From contig JAVKOQ010000564.1 of the NCBI GenBank assembly GCA_031835245.1, positions 1-27,394 on the forward strand: 27,394 nt of DNA, given 5' to 3'. A program made the translations under genes and the position numbers. The stretch comes from Balamuthia mandrillaris. Lineage: Eukaryota > Discosea > Longamoebia > Balamuthiidae. Under the pieces are notes generated by a model. It saw nothing but the letters and a program-made list of their open reading frames with translations. It was not told where the DNA came from and made no database searches. This document shows, in pieces, positions 15,860-25,547 of the stretch (its first letter is position 1; every line of letters begins with the position of its first letter).

Positions 15860-18096
15860 ATGCAATCCGACGATGAAGAGATGCCGATGAGTTGGTTCGA
15901 CGAGGACAAAACCAACGAGGTCGAGTTCTTCTCCTTTGACGGCTACGAAATACGTCGCAAAAAATCCCAACCTGAACAACAAAATCAAGCGCACGAATTG
16001 GTTTATCGCTACTCTTTTTGTGACTTTCGAAGATTTGAGATAACTTTTTCTTGGCCTCGTCTCCTCCGCTATCTTGATGCCTCGAACGGTTCTGCGGAGG
16101 AGGAAGAGCTGCCTCTGCCTTCGCAGGAAGACGATGAGCGAGTGGAACGAGCGCTCTTTGATTTGGGGCTCATCGCCATGGCGTGGCCTTACATGGGCTT
16201 TTGTACCTCTCGCATTGTACTTCGTTGCAACAACCACCATGATAGCAACCATGAGAACGTTGGAGAAAGGAAGAAGAAGAACAGGCGGAAGAAGATCAAG
16301 CTGACGGAAGAGGAGCTGAAGTTCTGGCAGAACGTTTATCGTAAGTCCTTGATGGAGTGCTTCTATGTGAACCGATTGGACTTTCGGCAGTTGGCCTCTT
16401 TCGAACAAGAAGAAGGCGAAGAAGACGAAGAAGGCGAAGCAGAAGAAGGCGAAGAGCAGGAAGAAAACGTCGAAAAGAACGAGAAACGAGGAGTGGAGGA
16501 ACAAACAAATGAGGTGAAGACGAAGGAGACGGAGAAAAGAACGGTGATAGTTCCATTAGGAGGTGGAAAGGACTCTCTCGTCACCTTCGAATTGCTTCGA
16601 CAAGCTTTAGAGTACACTTCATCATCATCAGCACCATCAGCATCATCTTCTGCTTCTTCTTGTTCTTGTTCTTGTTCTTCTTCTTCTTGTTCTTGTTCTT
16701 GTTCTTCTTCTTCTTGTTCTTGTTCTTGTTCTTCTTCTTCTTCTTCTTCTTGTTCTTCTTCTTCTTCTTCTTCTTCTTCTTCTTCTTCAGCTGCCACAGA
16801 AACCAAAGAAGAAAAGCAAGACCAAACAATAGAAGAAGAGAATGATGACCAGAAGGATAACTTGACCTGGTTGTTTGTAGGGGAACGACAAGGAGAGTAT
16901 GACGAAAATTGGAGGTTACGTCGCATCGTAGAGACCTCCAGAGCAAAGCGTTGCATCGTCATGGAAGGACTATGCGACTTTTACTTTCTTCCAGCCGCCA
17001 ACCAACCGAAGAAGGAACAAGAAATGAACAACACAAAAGCAAAGACAGGGAAGAAGCCGGCAATGAAGGCAGTGAAAAACAACCAAGTTTTGAATGGAAA
17101 GGAGGAAGTGCTGTGTGAATGGGATATTTGTAGTCGTTACAATCCGCAGTGCCCACCGTGGGCTGCTCTCATCGCTTTCGCCTCTTCCTTCGTTTGCACT
17201 CTTCTTCAACAACGACAACGGGACAAGAAAGAAGAATTAGACAGAACGTATTACATCGCGGTTGGAAATGAACGAAGTGCAAACTTTGGCAACAACGTGT
17301 TTCATTATGGAGAGGAGATAAATCATCAGTGGGATAAGAGTTGGGAGTTTGAACGTGCGTGTCATCGCTATTTCACTGCTCGCTCATCACCGTCATCACC
17401 ACTTTCTTCCTCATCGTCTTCTTCTATTTATTATTTTTCAATGTTGCAAAATCTGTGGGAAGTTGACATCATGAGAGAGTTTGCTCAAAGCTGTCAAAAA
17501 TATGTACCTCTCTTCCTCAGCTGCAATGAACCAGGTACAATCTCCATCTCTCCTCCTCCTTACTATTTTACCCATTCATGACACATAATGTCTGTTATAG
17601 TGGATGGAACGCGGTGGTGTGCTCGATGCTCCAAATGTTGCTTCGTGTTTATTCTCATGAGTGCCTTCTTCGAACCTTACCAGGTCTTTTCATCTCTTCC
17701 TCTCTTTCCTTCTTTCTTTTGATCTAAACCTGAGAACAGGTATGGAGTGTGTTCGGAGACAATCTCTTTGAGAAGAAGGACCTGTTGCCAACATTCAAAG
17801 CTCTGATGGGCTCTTCGTCTTCTCCTTCGCCTTCTTCACAAGCGAAACCGTTCGAGTGTGTCGGAACGCCAGAAGAAGTTCGCACCTGCTTGAGAATGGC
17901 CAAACAAAAGTATCTCCTCTTTCATCACCACTTGCCTCTTTTCTTCCGAGAGATGTTGGCAAAGGAAGAAGAGGACTTTCCAACGTGGACCCCTCTCGAA
18001 GAACAAAACGAAGCGACTCGTTTGGAAGAGCTCAAACGATGTCGAAGCAGCAACAACGACACTCTCATTCCAGAATGGTACTACCGTTCTTCATAA
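15860..18096 (+). CDS. MurL-like protein with ATP-pyrophosphatase-type GGGKDS motif
   Basis: Three exons: 15860-17534, 17601-17683, 17740-18096; 704 residues. The order of motifs matches bacterial MurL, the epimerase of UDP-MurNAc-L-Ala-L-Glu in some peptidoglycan pathways: an N-terminal segment (EFFSFDGYEIRRKK, FCDFRRFEITFSWP), then VIVPLGGGKDSLVTFELLRQ (GGGKDS at about 234-239, a PP-loop-type nucleotide-binding motif), WLFVGERQGEYDENWRLRR, YNPQCPPWAALIAFASSFVC, VGNERSANFGNNVF, WCARCSKCCFVFILMSAFFE (a Cys-x2-Cys-x2-Cys, possible metal site), VWSVFGDNLFEKKDLLP and KPFECVGTPEEVRTCL. Bacterial forms are about 450 residues. The excess comes from a Glu/Lys stretch (about 175-225), a Ser/Cys tract (about 254-312) and a Lys-rich insert near 375-415. 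No signal or targeting peptide is visible. A host with no known peptidoglycan makes the actual substrate unclear; another ATP-dependent role is possible. Confidence 0.85.
16617..16790 (+). repeat. TCT/TGT triplet repeat coding a Ser/Cys tract
   Basis: In-frame (TCT)n with regular TGT units encodes runs of Ser with Cys (SCSCSCSSSSCSCSC). It has the same triplet composition as the Nudix intron repeat, but here it is translated, between the GGGKDS motif and WLFVGERQGE. Confidence 0.9.
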
Positions 18097-18178
18097 ACAA
18101 AAAATTCTTTCTTCACTTTCACTATGATGGAAAGAAGGAAGAGAATACAAACTACACACATACACATAGTTTTCTCGT

Positions 18179-20790
18179 TTACTTGGAGGACGGCAAAGGG
18201 GCAGGAGAACCACCGCCAAGTGCCTCGTAAGGGATCTCGCGCTCGTGAGCGAGATACATGGGGCCCGCATAGAAGGAATAGAAGAGAGGATAGTGCAGCA
18301 GGTTCAAGTAGTCGGCGGTGTAGAGGTCAGCGTAACGCTGCACCTGCATCGAGAAGAAGCTCTGCTTGGAGCCGCTGCGGAAGAGGCTGCCAAAGAATGG
18401 GTTGAAGGCTTCGTCTAGATCTCGCATTGCCTTACGGGTGTGCTTGCGCAAAGAGGTCAAGTCCTGTTGGTAAAAAGAAAACAAGAGAGGTGAGAACATG
18501 AAGAGAACGCAGAAGGAAGAATGAAGAGAGAGAAGAAAGAGAGGAAGAAGAGGAGGAGGAAAGGAGGAAAGTACAGGTGGGGTGGTGGCTTCAGAGTCTA
18601 GACCACGGAATATTTCCGCTCGAATGAACTCAAGCGTTTGCAAGCGGTGGTGTTTCTCTTGGCTTTCTTGCTGCGTGTGGCAGAAAGAGAAAAGGAAAAT
18701 GTAAGAAACACAAAACAAAAATGTGAATGCAAAAAACATACCCAAACATCTACTTCATGATCTAGTTCTCTGACGACCAACAAGTTTCTCCAGCCCTGAG
18801 TCTTCTTTGAAACGATGATATCTGTCTCGTAATGATGTTCGAGAGCGAGAGAGGAGAGAATTAACCAAAAGGATGTAAGTGAAGAACAGAGAAGAGAACA
18901 AGAGTGAATAAGAGAACAAAGGAAGATTCAGAACAGAGGACAGGTAAGTACCGCTAAAAATATGATCTCCAACATAAAGCACCTGACTAGGGTTTTGGAT
19001 ACCGGCCAAAGAGTTGAACAAGGTCATGGATCCGCCGTTATAAACCTGGCCTACCTCGAACCTATCTTTCACGGAACCTACTTTAAGGGCGCCCGTTTCC
19101 AGGTCCACTTTTCTCAAAGTGGTTCCCTTCTCGAAGAAGCTTGGCTTTTGAGCTCCAACTATCATTACATCTATTTGTTGATGGCCATGAAACAGCAAGA
19201 AAGCTGTAAGTTAAAGGAAGACTCTAACAACAACAACTAAACTAACATCAACGAGAAAAGATGCAAACAAAGAATGCAGATTAACGATGAGACACGTACG
19301 AAAGTAGTCTTTCCAAGAAGGATAATCAGGACGCAAGCCGTCGAGCAAAAAGGTCAAGAGATGGTTAGTGTAGTCGTAAAGACTATTGGTCAGAAGGAAT
19401 ATTTTCTTGCCACTGGCTCGAAGGCGATGCAGCAACGTTGCAATTCGTGGATCGCGATGAACAAATCTGCGAACACAAGAAGGGAACGATCGTTTTGGTA
19501 AAAGAAGAAGAAGAAGAAGAAGAAGAAGAAGAATTCTACCTGGGCAGATCAGCAACTACAGCTGCCTTCAGCTCTCCCTTGTTATGGATATAATCTAAAG
19601 AAACGCAACTACGATGAGCAACTAAGCCCACAAACAAAGGCTTAGGGGATTGGTATCATAATACATACCAATAGTAGCTCTTACGTCTTGGAAGAGATTT
19701 GTGAAAGATAGATCCATATCTTCCGCATGAATCAACTCGTCATCATCGAAGTCCAGACTAGACGCATCACCTTGTTGTTCGAGGAAAGAATTCCTTCGTT
19801 GTCTTCTGGTGGTTTGCAGTGCCTCCAAGTGATCCACCAAGTCTGCGTAGAGACAGGCCTCTGGCAGCGCAAACAGAGTGCTGACCGGATAGTATCGTCC
19901 CCCTATCTCCTCGTTGCGAACTTTGCCGCTAGGATAGATCTCGTAGACTCGCTTCTTCTTTGTTCGATTTCTGTTTTAAAGTTAAAAGTGCGGAAAGAAA
20001 GAAGAGATTGAGTATGTGAAAGAGAAGAGACCTTCCGTGATAGCATACTATGATATGACCAAAGTTATCGACCTTCAGCATATTTCCCAATTGGCTGTCA
20101 ATGAAAAGACCTCTAATGGGATACGCTGGATTATACTGTTGATGTTTTATTTTTTCTTTGTGTTAGCCATCCATAGCTAAGAGATAAGGAAAAGAGAGAA
20201 ACCAAGAGAACAAGAGAAGAGAGAAAAGACGAGAAGAAAGATGAAGATACCTTTAGCTGGCTGATAGATTGAGGGTATCCCATATCAATCATATGAGCAA
20301 TTGCAATGTCGTAGGTCAAAGCTTCAAACTCGGGTGACTTGTATACTATGAGAAGCAAAGTTAGTAACTGTTCTCTTTATGCCATCTCTCCTCATTTCTT
20401 TCTCTATCCTCTCCTCTGCTCTATGTTCTCTTCTTTCTGCTCAGTTAACTCTCTTACCAGCAAGGGTGTAGTCCATGTCAAAGCCGACCCACTCAATCCT
20501 ATCCAAACGGAGGCTGCGGTTCACAAAGACTCGTTTGCAAGAGTCACGGAAGAACTGCTTCGGCAGCTGCGAAGGCGGCAGGTGCACCAGTTTCTCCAAC
20601 TCCTCATCCGTTGGGGGCAGAGAGAGGTGGTCCAGCGTCAGCCTGTCCTCCAGGTGTGTTGGTGGTACGCCTGTCGACCCTCCATCGCTGTAGCCGCGCT
20701 ACGTTATAAGGAGAAGGAGAAGGAGAAGAAGGAGAAGGAGAAGGAGAAGAAGAAGAAGAACAAGAAGAACGAGGAGAAGCCGCGAATGAC

Positions 20791-20833
<43 letters not shown>

Positions 20834-20959
20834 AAGAAAAGCAGAGAAGAGAAGAAAGACACGAGAGACAAGAGAACCGTACCTCTGTCTAAGGCGCTCA
20901 TCCATCAGCTTCCTGGGGCTGATCTCCTGGTCGCCTGTTTGTTGCTGCTCACTCTCCAT
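18179..20959 (-). CDS. NT5C2: Cytosolic purine 5'-nucleotidase, cN-II (NT5C2) type, HAD superfamily
   Basis: cN-II enzymes dephosphorylate IMP, GMP and related nucleotides in the cytosol and can transfer the phosphate. The gene has about ten exons, starting 20959-20883, then 20687-20458, and ending at TAA 18181-18179. Family motifs run in order: KRVFVNRSLRLDRIEWVGFD then MDYTLA (HAD motif I, nucleophile and acid-base Asp), VYKSPEFEALTYDIA, YPIRGLFIDSQLGNMLKVDN, LFQDVRATI, KKIFLLTNSLYDYTNHL (motif II), GAQKPSFFEKGTTLR (motif III Lys), QVLYVGDHIFSG (motif IV), KTQGWRNLLVVRELDHEVDV, and FGSLFRSGSKQSFFSMQVQR, YADLYTADYLNLLHYPLFYS near the end. The long acidic C-terminal tail of vertebrate NT5C2 is missing. 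The N-terminal about 75 residues before KRVFVN are unlike the human ones. An insert with LDFDDDELIHAEDMD lies before motif II. Convergent with the MurL-like gene: stops are 82 bases apart. Confidence 0.92.
19502..19531 (+). repeat. AAG triplet repeat in a nucleotidase intron
   Basis: About ten AAG units (sense strand CTT) directly next to a splice site of the exon encoding the HAD motif II region. Confidence 0.85.
20703..20831 (+). repeat. GAAGGA and GA microsatellites in the first nucleotidase intron
   Basis: GGAGAA units (20703-20760) followed by (GA)n (20794-20831); the sense strand is pyrimidine-rich. Confidence 0.85.
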
Positions 20960-21056
20960 CTCGTTTGCAATTTCACTGCTTTTCCAACCGGATGAAATCG
21001 TTTTTTGTGAACAAATACCCCAAAAAAAAAAAAAAATAAATAAAATGGCGACGTTC

Positions 21057-21162
21057 CTACCTCACTTTCTTTCCTTTCTCTCTTGGCAGTTCTACCTCAC
21101 TTTCTTTCCTTTCTCTCTCTAGAGACCTACCTCACTTTCTTTCCTTTCTCTCTTTGGCAGTT
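21057..21162. repeat. 35-bp minisatellite, three copies
   Basis: Units begin at 21057, 21092 and 21127 (exact 35-base spacing) and share CTACCTCACTTTCTTTCC then TTTCTCTC; units 1 and 3 also share TTGGCAGTT. The core ACTTTCTTTCC recurs at about 21205 and 21269. It lies about 100-200 bases upstream of the nucleotidase start. Confidence 0.9.
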
Positions 21163-21254
21163 CGTGCAGTGGTGACCAACAACCCTTTTTATTTTTGCTA
21201 GGATACTTTCTTTCCAGTGTTTCCTGTGAATTTATTTCCGTAATACAGAAATTT

Positions 21255-21262
21255 TGTCGACA
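21255..21262. promoter_or_regulatory. TGTCGACA palindrome in the nucleotidase / Ser-rich gene promoter
   Basis: Perfect palindrome, about 295 bases upstream of the nucleotidase ATG (-) and about 350 bases upstream of the ATG at 21615 (+). Confidence 0.45.
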
Positions 21263-21544
21263 ATTGTCACTTTCTTTCCGTTCTATCCGAAATTTCAATT
21301 TTAAATATCCGGCTTTTCTACATACTAGGTGTTTGTACATCCTATAGGTCCCAACGTAATAGATTTAAATGCCCTAAATTCCCTTTTTTTGATTGTGTCT
21401 CATATGCTCTCCAGAGAAAAACGTCGTGTCATTCTAACCTGCTATTGTTCGGGGTTATCATGGACATTATTTTATCTATGGCATCAGTCACCGTTTCCTT
21501 TATGCACATCCTCACGAAACGTCGCGCTTCGGGGAGAAAAGAAC

Positions 21545-21548
<4 letters not shown>

Positions 21549-21594
<46 letters not shown>
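21549..21594 (+). repeat. GA microsatellite in the 5' flank of the Ser-rich gene
   Basis: About 22 GA units ending 20 bases before the ATG at 21615, probably in the 5' UTR. Unlike the intronic repeats it is purine-rich in the sense direction. Confidence 0.9.
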
Positions 21595-21597
<3 letters not shown>

Positions 21598-21614
21598 ACC
21601 CAAAAAAAAAAACA

Positions 21615-22160
21615 ATGGCTGCATCGGTGGAAGAGGTGAGGAGCGTCCTGGTGGACCTCTACATCCTCGCCGACCGCCTGGAGGAACAGCGAAAGGAGAA
21701 GGAGAAGGAGGAGCAGAGCAACCGAGAGATGTCGGCCGCCACCGAACGGAAAAGAGTGATGGAGGCCATCGAGAACCGATACCAGAAGATGGCCGTGTCC
21801 GGGCGATACTCCCCTGGCAACCTCGCGGAGGAGAGCTCCGACTCCGAGGCCGCGGAGGCTGGCTCACGTTCCAGCCGTTCCAACTCCTTCAACAGCAAGC
21901 ACGGAGGAGAGAGCGACGCCTCGGGCAACAGCGAAGCTTCGACCAGCAGAGACGAAAGCAAAGAGGACCTGCTGTCTTCTAGCGGGTCAACTTCCTCTTC
22001 TTGTTCTTCCTCCAACTCTTTGGAAGTGCCACAGGAGCAGGTGAAAAGAAGGAACTGGACGAGGATCAGGGGCGCCTCCTTGACCAAAACAGGAAGCTAC
22101 GTTCGTCCTGATAGAGATAAAGTGGAGTCTCCTCAGAAAAAACAAAGCGCCGTTCTCTAA
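21615..22160 (+). CDS. Small Ser-rich protein with N-terminal helix, unrecognised
   Basis: Single exon, 181 residues, start context acaATGG. Residues 1-55 form a charged helix or short coiled coil (ASVEEVRSVLVDLYILADRL, EEQRKEKEKEEQSN, RKRVMEAIENRYQKMA). The centre is disordered and Ser/Glu/Asp-rich (ESSDSEAAEAGSRSSRSNSF). The C-terminal end is basic (VKRRNWTRIRGASLTKTGSY, RPDRDKVESPQKK). No catalytic motif or membrane segment. The codon use and G+C are like its neighbours, and an AATAAA at 22199-22204 follows the stop by about 40 bases, so I consider it real. Convergent with the RasGEF gene, with 55 bases between stops. Confidence 0.78.
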   Translation: MAASVEEVRSVLVDLYILADRLEEQRKEKEKEEQSNREMSAATERKRVMEAIENRYQKMAVSGRYSPGNLAEESSDSEAAEAGSRSSRSNSFNSKHGGESDASGNSEASTSRDESKEDLLSSSGSTSSSCSSSNSLEVPQEQVKRRNWTRIRGASLTKTGSYVRPDRDKVESPQKKQSAVL

Positions 22161-22198
22161 CTTGTTCTTCTTTTTCTTTTTCTTCTGCTTCGTGTATC

Positions 22199-22204
22199 AA
22201 TAAA
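22199..22204 (+). terminator. Poly(A) signal of the Ser-rich gene
   Basis: AATAAA 38 bases past the stop TAA and 12 bases before the stop codon of the opposing RasGEF gene, so the 3' ends of the two transcripts must overlap. Confidence 0.6.
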
Positions 22205-22215
22205 TGCATCGCTGT

Positions 22216-24032
22216 TCAAACAACCACTTTACTCTCGCGTGGCTCCAAACGCAAGGAACGTCTGTAAAGCTCCTTCACATCCACCAAGCTCGCTTTCAGC
22301 TGTTGCTCCACAAAATCCTGGTACTCCGCTATAACGGTCAAGCTATAACGATGCCTGCTGCACTCTCTCATCTCTATAAGAATGGAGGCCTCCACCCTCC
22401 TCTTTTGGAAGTTGAGCATCCCATTGGAGAGCTTGTCGGGAATGGGCTCCACGTGCTCCAAGTCTATAACGTAGATACCAATGTGAGGCAGCACTGGAGC
22501 TTGGTTGTTCAAAGCCTCGCGTTGTTTTTGGCGGAGAAGAGCGTACAGATAGCATTTCTTCATATGCCTTCGTTGTTGCGTTGCGTACTTTCTGTAGTTG
22601 AAAGATTAGTATTAAAAAAGCGATAAGGAGAAACGAAGACAGCCAAACCTTCCACGTTTTGGAAAGCCTTGTAATGGAAGAGTCATTTATGCCTAACATG
22701 ATAGCAGACATGTCGAAAAAGTTGTTGAGGTGATAACATCCCTAAACATGAAAACATGGAAGAAATAAAGAAAGAAAGAAACGACAAGACAAAGGGAGAG
22801 AGAGAGAGCGAGTTGATGATTAGTTTCAACAGAGAAGGGATATATCGGAAGAAGGGGAGAGGGAATAGTATAACGGAACAGATGGAGAAAGGCAAGAGAA
22901 GTAGCAAGAGAACGAAATATATATAAAGACAGAAGAGAAAGAAGGGAGAAAACCTGAGCAATCTCAATGAATTGCGAAAGGGTGCTTGCTCGTTTATGCA
23001 GATTTTCACAGTCCAATATTTCCAGAGCAACCCAATTGGACACTTGGTCCCACCGGTCCATGAAGCACAGCATATTGGGGGAAGTTTTCTTCTTGTTCTT
23101 CGACTCGAACGCACAATTGCATACCTCTCCTGGGGTGATCCTTCGGTAGATCCTCTCGCTGGCTAACGTCAGCTGACGAGCTAGTTCCACGGGGTGGATG
23201 TCGAAGAGGGAGAGATGGTTCCAGCTGGCGATCTTGGAAGGTACTTTAGGGATTGGTGCCTTTCCATTCGCTTCGTACTTTTGCAAGTGGAAAAAATTGT
23301 TTGAAACAGAACAAACGCAAACACGGAAGAAAAGAGAGCAGTTACAACACGTACGCCGGATGTAAGCCGATACAGACGATTGCCTGCCTCGAAGCTGGCT
23401 CCACGGAACCTTTTGCGAACAGCCACCATAACCCCATTCGTCAATAGCTTCTCGCAAAAGCGAATGGCTTTAGCTTTGCTGCTGATCTCCTCCACGTATT
23501 GCATGCTCCAGTCCACCAGATCGGAACCCAGGAAGCAGTAAAAGCACTTTCTGCCTTTGCGCATGACGCGCATGATCACTCCACCAACTTCTCTTCTCAT
23601 GGCAGCTTTAATGATCAGCAGTGGTGCTCCTTTCTGTACTTTTAAGCTTTTTGTATCCTTTTGTATGTTTGTGTGAGAAGAAAGAAGCAAAGACAAACGA
23701 AAGAAGATACGTTTTGTTGGATGACAGCCATCAAGTTGGCATGCCAATGAGCATTCCGCTGAGTGGCTTGAATAGTACTATCGATAAATGCTTTTACGTC
23801 ATCCAAAAGTCTTTCATCCGAAGCAAAGTCGTACCAATGCTTGCTCAGCCATTCGCGAAGAATGTTGATGACTCTAAGCTGAACAGCAGGTGCGAACTTA
23901 CGATGGAAGTGGAGCGTTTGTTCGGAGGCATCTTTTGGGGGAAGGAAATAATATCTGTTTTAATATAGATATGTTAGGCTTGTATTTGATATAAGTGTAA
24001 GAGCAGGAGAGAGAGAGAGAGAGTGAGTGAGT

Positions 24033-24068
<36 letters not shown>

Positions 24069-24412
24069 GAACGAGAACGAAGATGGAAGAACAAACAGAA
24101 CCGTTTTACTAAGAATTGAAACAAGTCGGTTGGCTGCACAAATGTGCGATATGTGAACAGAAAGGTTTCAATGTAGGAGCGATCTGTGTAACGGTAAGAA
24201 ATAACAATGATAAAAGACAAGAAAAGAATAAAACTTGCCTTGAATTTGTAATGCGGCTAAGCAAGACAAAAGGTTTTCTACGTGACCTCCTACTATGATT
24301 TCAGGACCACCATCTTTGCTGCTCTCCACTAACAATCCTTCCTTCCAGTCCGAATGCTCCTGTAACCATCCTCCCTATTATCATAATCATGAGCAATTTG
24401 TTTGGAACACTA

Positions 24413-24454
<42 letters not shown>

Positions 24455-24979
24455 CTAACAGCTAGATCTTCATCATCCAAGAAGAGCTCTTCGGCATCAT
24501 CATGATCCGTATTTCGCTTTGGTTGTTCGCTTTCGGTCTCTTCATCGCTGGAATAAAGCTCCGAGAAAGAGGTCTCGGTTGGCATTTCGCTTATCAGCTT
24601 CATGTCCGAATAGGAGAGCTCCGATTTGCGTGGCTTCGCTTTACCCGCTATGTTGAAATGAAAATGAGGTGATCAGTTCAGTTGCTTCTTGCTTCCATCC
24701 TTTCAAATGAAGATGAGGGAGAACCTCTGGCAAGTTTAGCCTTCCATTGTTCAGCATCCCAAGCATAAGGGTGATAGTCCCAACTGTGCTGTAGCGCCCA
24801 AGACAGGCGACGAGGCTTCACTCGAATGTTATCCCAATGCCCTGTAAACCACGCCGACGTGGAGGATGTTCTGTCGTTGTTCTTTTTTTTGTAGCTTAGC
24901 CCTCCTGGTGCGCTTTGGGCTATCGCTCGTGCAGTTCTGTTGTCGTTTTTTGTTAGGTTTGCTGCAAAGTTGAGGATTC

Positions 24980-25032
<53 letters not shown>

Positions 25033-25045
25033 GACAGGGAGAGAC

Positions 25046-25086
<41 letters not shown>

Positions 25087-25547
25087 AGAACGAGAGACAG
25101 CAACAGAGACAGACAGAGATAGCGGGACAATGAGTGAGAAAGCAACGCTAAAGATGAAGGAAGCAAGACAAACATTTTCTTCTTGAAGCCAGTCCATTCA
25201 TCCATCTTCTGGAACGAAGCGGTCAGCTCGCTGCGAAAGGCAACTGCTTTAGCATAAGCCGCCCGTCTTTCTTCCTTGGTGAGCGCTCTGTTGGCCCTGC
25301 GGGACTTCCCGGAGCGGTGATAGCGGCAGCACTCCAACAAGCTTCTACTTCCTTTCTAGCCCATTTCTTCAGCTCTTTCTCGCTCCGAAGCATGGGTTTC
25401 GTCGTTGGCTTGTTCTTTTTTGGCGGTTCTTCCTCTTCCTCTTCATTTTCTTTTTCTTTCTCTTTCTTTCTCTTTTGTTTCCAAGTTGTTGTTACGACCA
25501 AACTTGAAGACTTTGGCAACACGATCGCGTGGAGAGCGATCCTTCAT
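22216..25547 (-). CDS. Ras guanine nucleotide exchange factor with REM, DEP and CDC25 domains
   Basis: RasGEFs load Ras-type GTPases with GTP at membranes. The gene has a dozen or so exons, giving roughly 750 residues. Order: basic N-terminus (MKDRSPRDRVAKVFKFG; upstream start uncertain), a conserved-looking stretch (HWDNIRVKPRRLSWALQHSW), an acidic linker (AEELFLDDEDLAV), a RasGEF-N/REM domain (PEIIVGGHVENLLSCLAAL, DRSYIETFLFTYRTFVQPTD, LRVINILREWLSKHWYDFAS), a DEP domain (GSDLVDWSMQYVEEISSKAK, LLTNGVMVAVRKRF, GNRLYRLTSG), and the CDC25 catalytic domain (DIHPVELARQLTLASERIYR, SNWVALEILDCENLHKRAST, QFIEIAQ, GCYHLNNFFDMSAIMLGIND, LPHIGIYVIDLEHVEPIPDK, LSNGMLNFQKRR). DEP domains usually bring signalling proteins to membranes. 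One intron is 55 bases with a GC donor (24238-24184). Divergent from ICME. Confidence 0.9.
24007..24065 (+). repeat. GA microsatellite in a RasGEF intron
   Basis: (GA)n with GAGT units; sense strand (CT)n. Confidence 0.9.
24416..24451 (+). repeat. GA microsatellite in a RasGEF intron
   Basis: About 18 GA units; sense strand (CT)n, placed just inside the donor that follows DEDLAV. Confidence 0.9.
24981..25085 (+). repeat. Double GA microsatellite in a RasGEF intron
   Basis: Two long (GA)n blocks (24981-25027 and 25050-25085) separated by GACA-containing sequence. Both lie in the intron after EWTGFKKK; sense strand (CT)n. Confidence 0.9.

Larger units (their letters stand above)
20960..21614. 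other. Divergent promoter region between the nucleotidase and the Ser-rich gene
   Basis: Contains an A-tract (21022-21036), a three-copy 35-bp tandem repeat (21057-21162), two further copies of its core at 21204 and 21268, TGTCGACA at 21255-21262, and a (GA)n tract ending 20 bases before the ATG at 21615. No exon supported. Confidence 0.55.
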
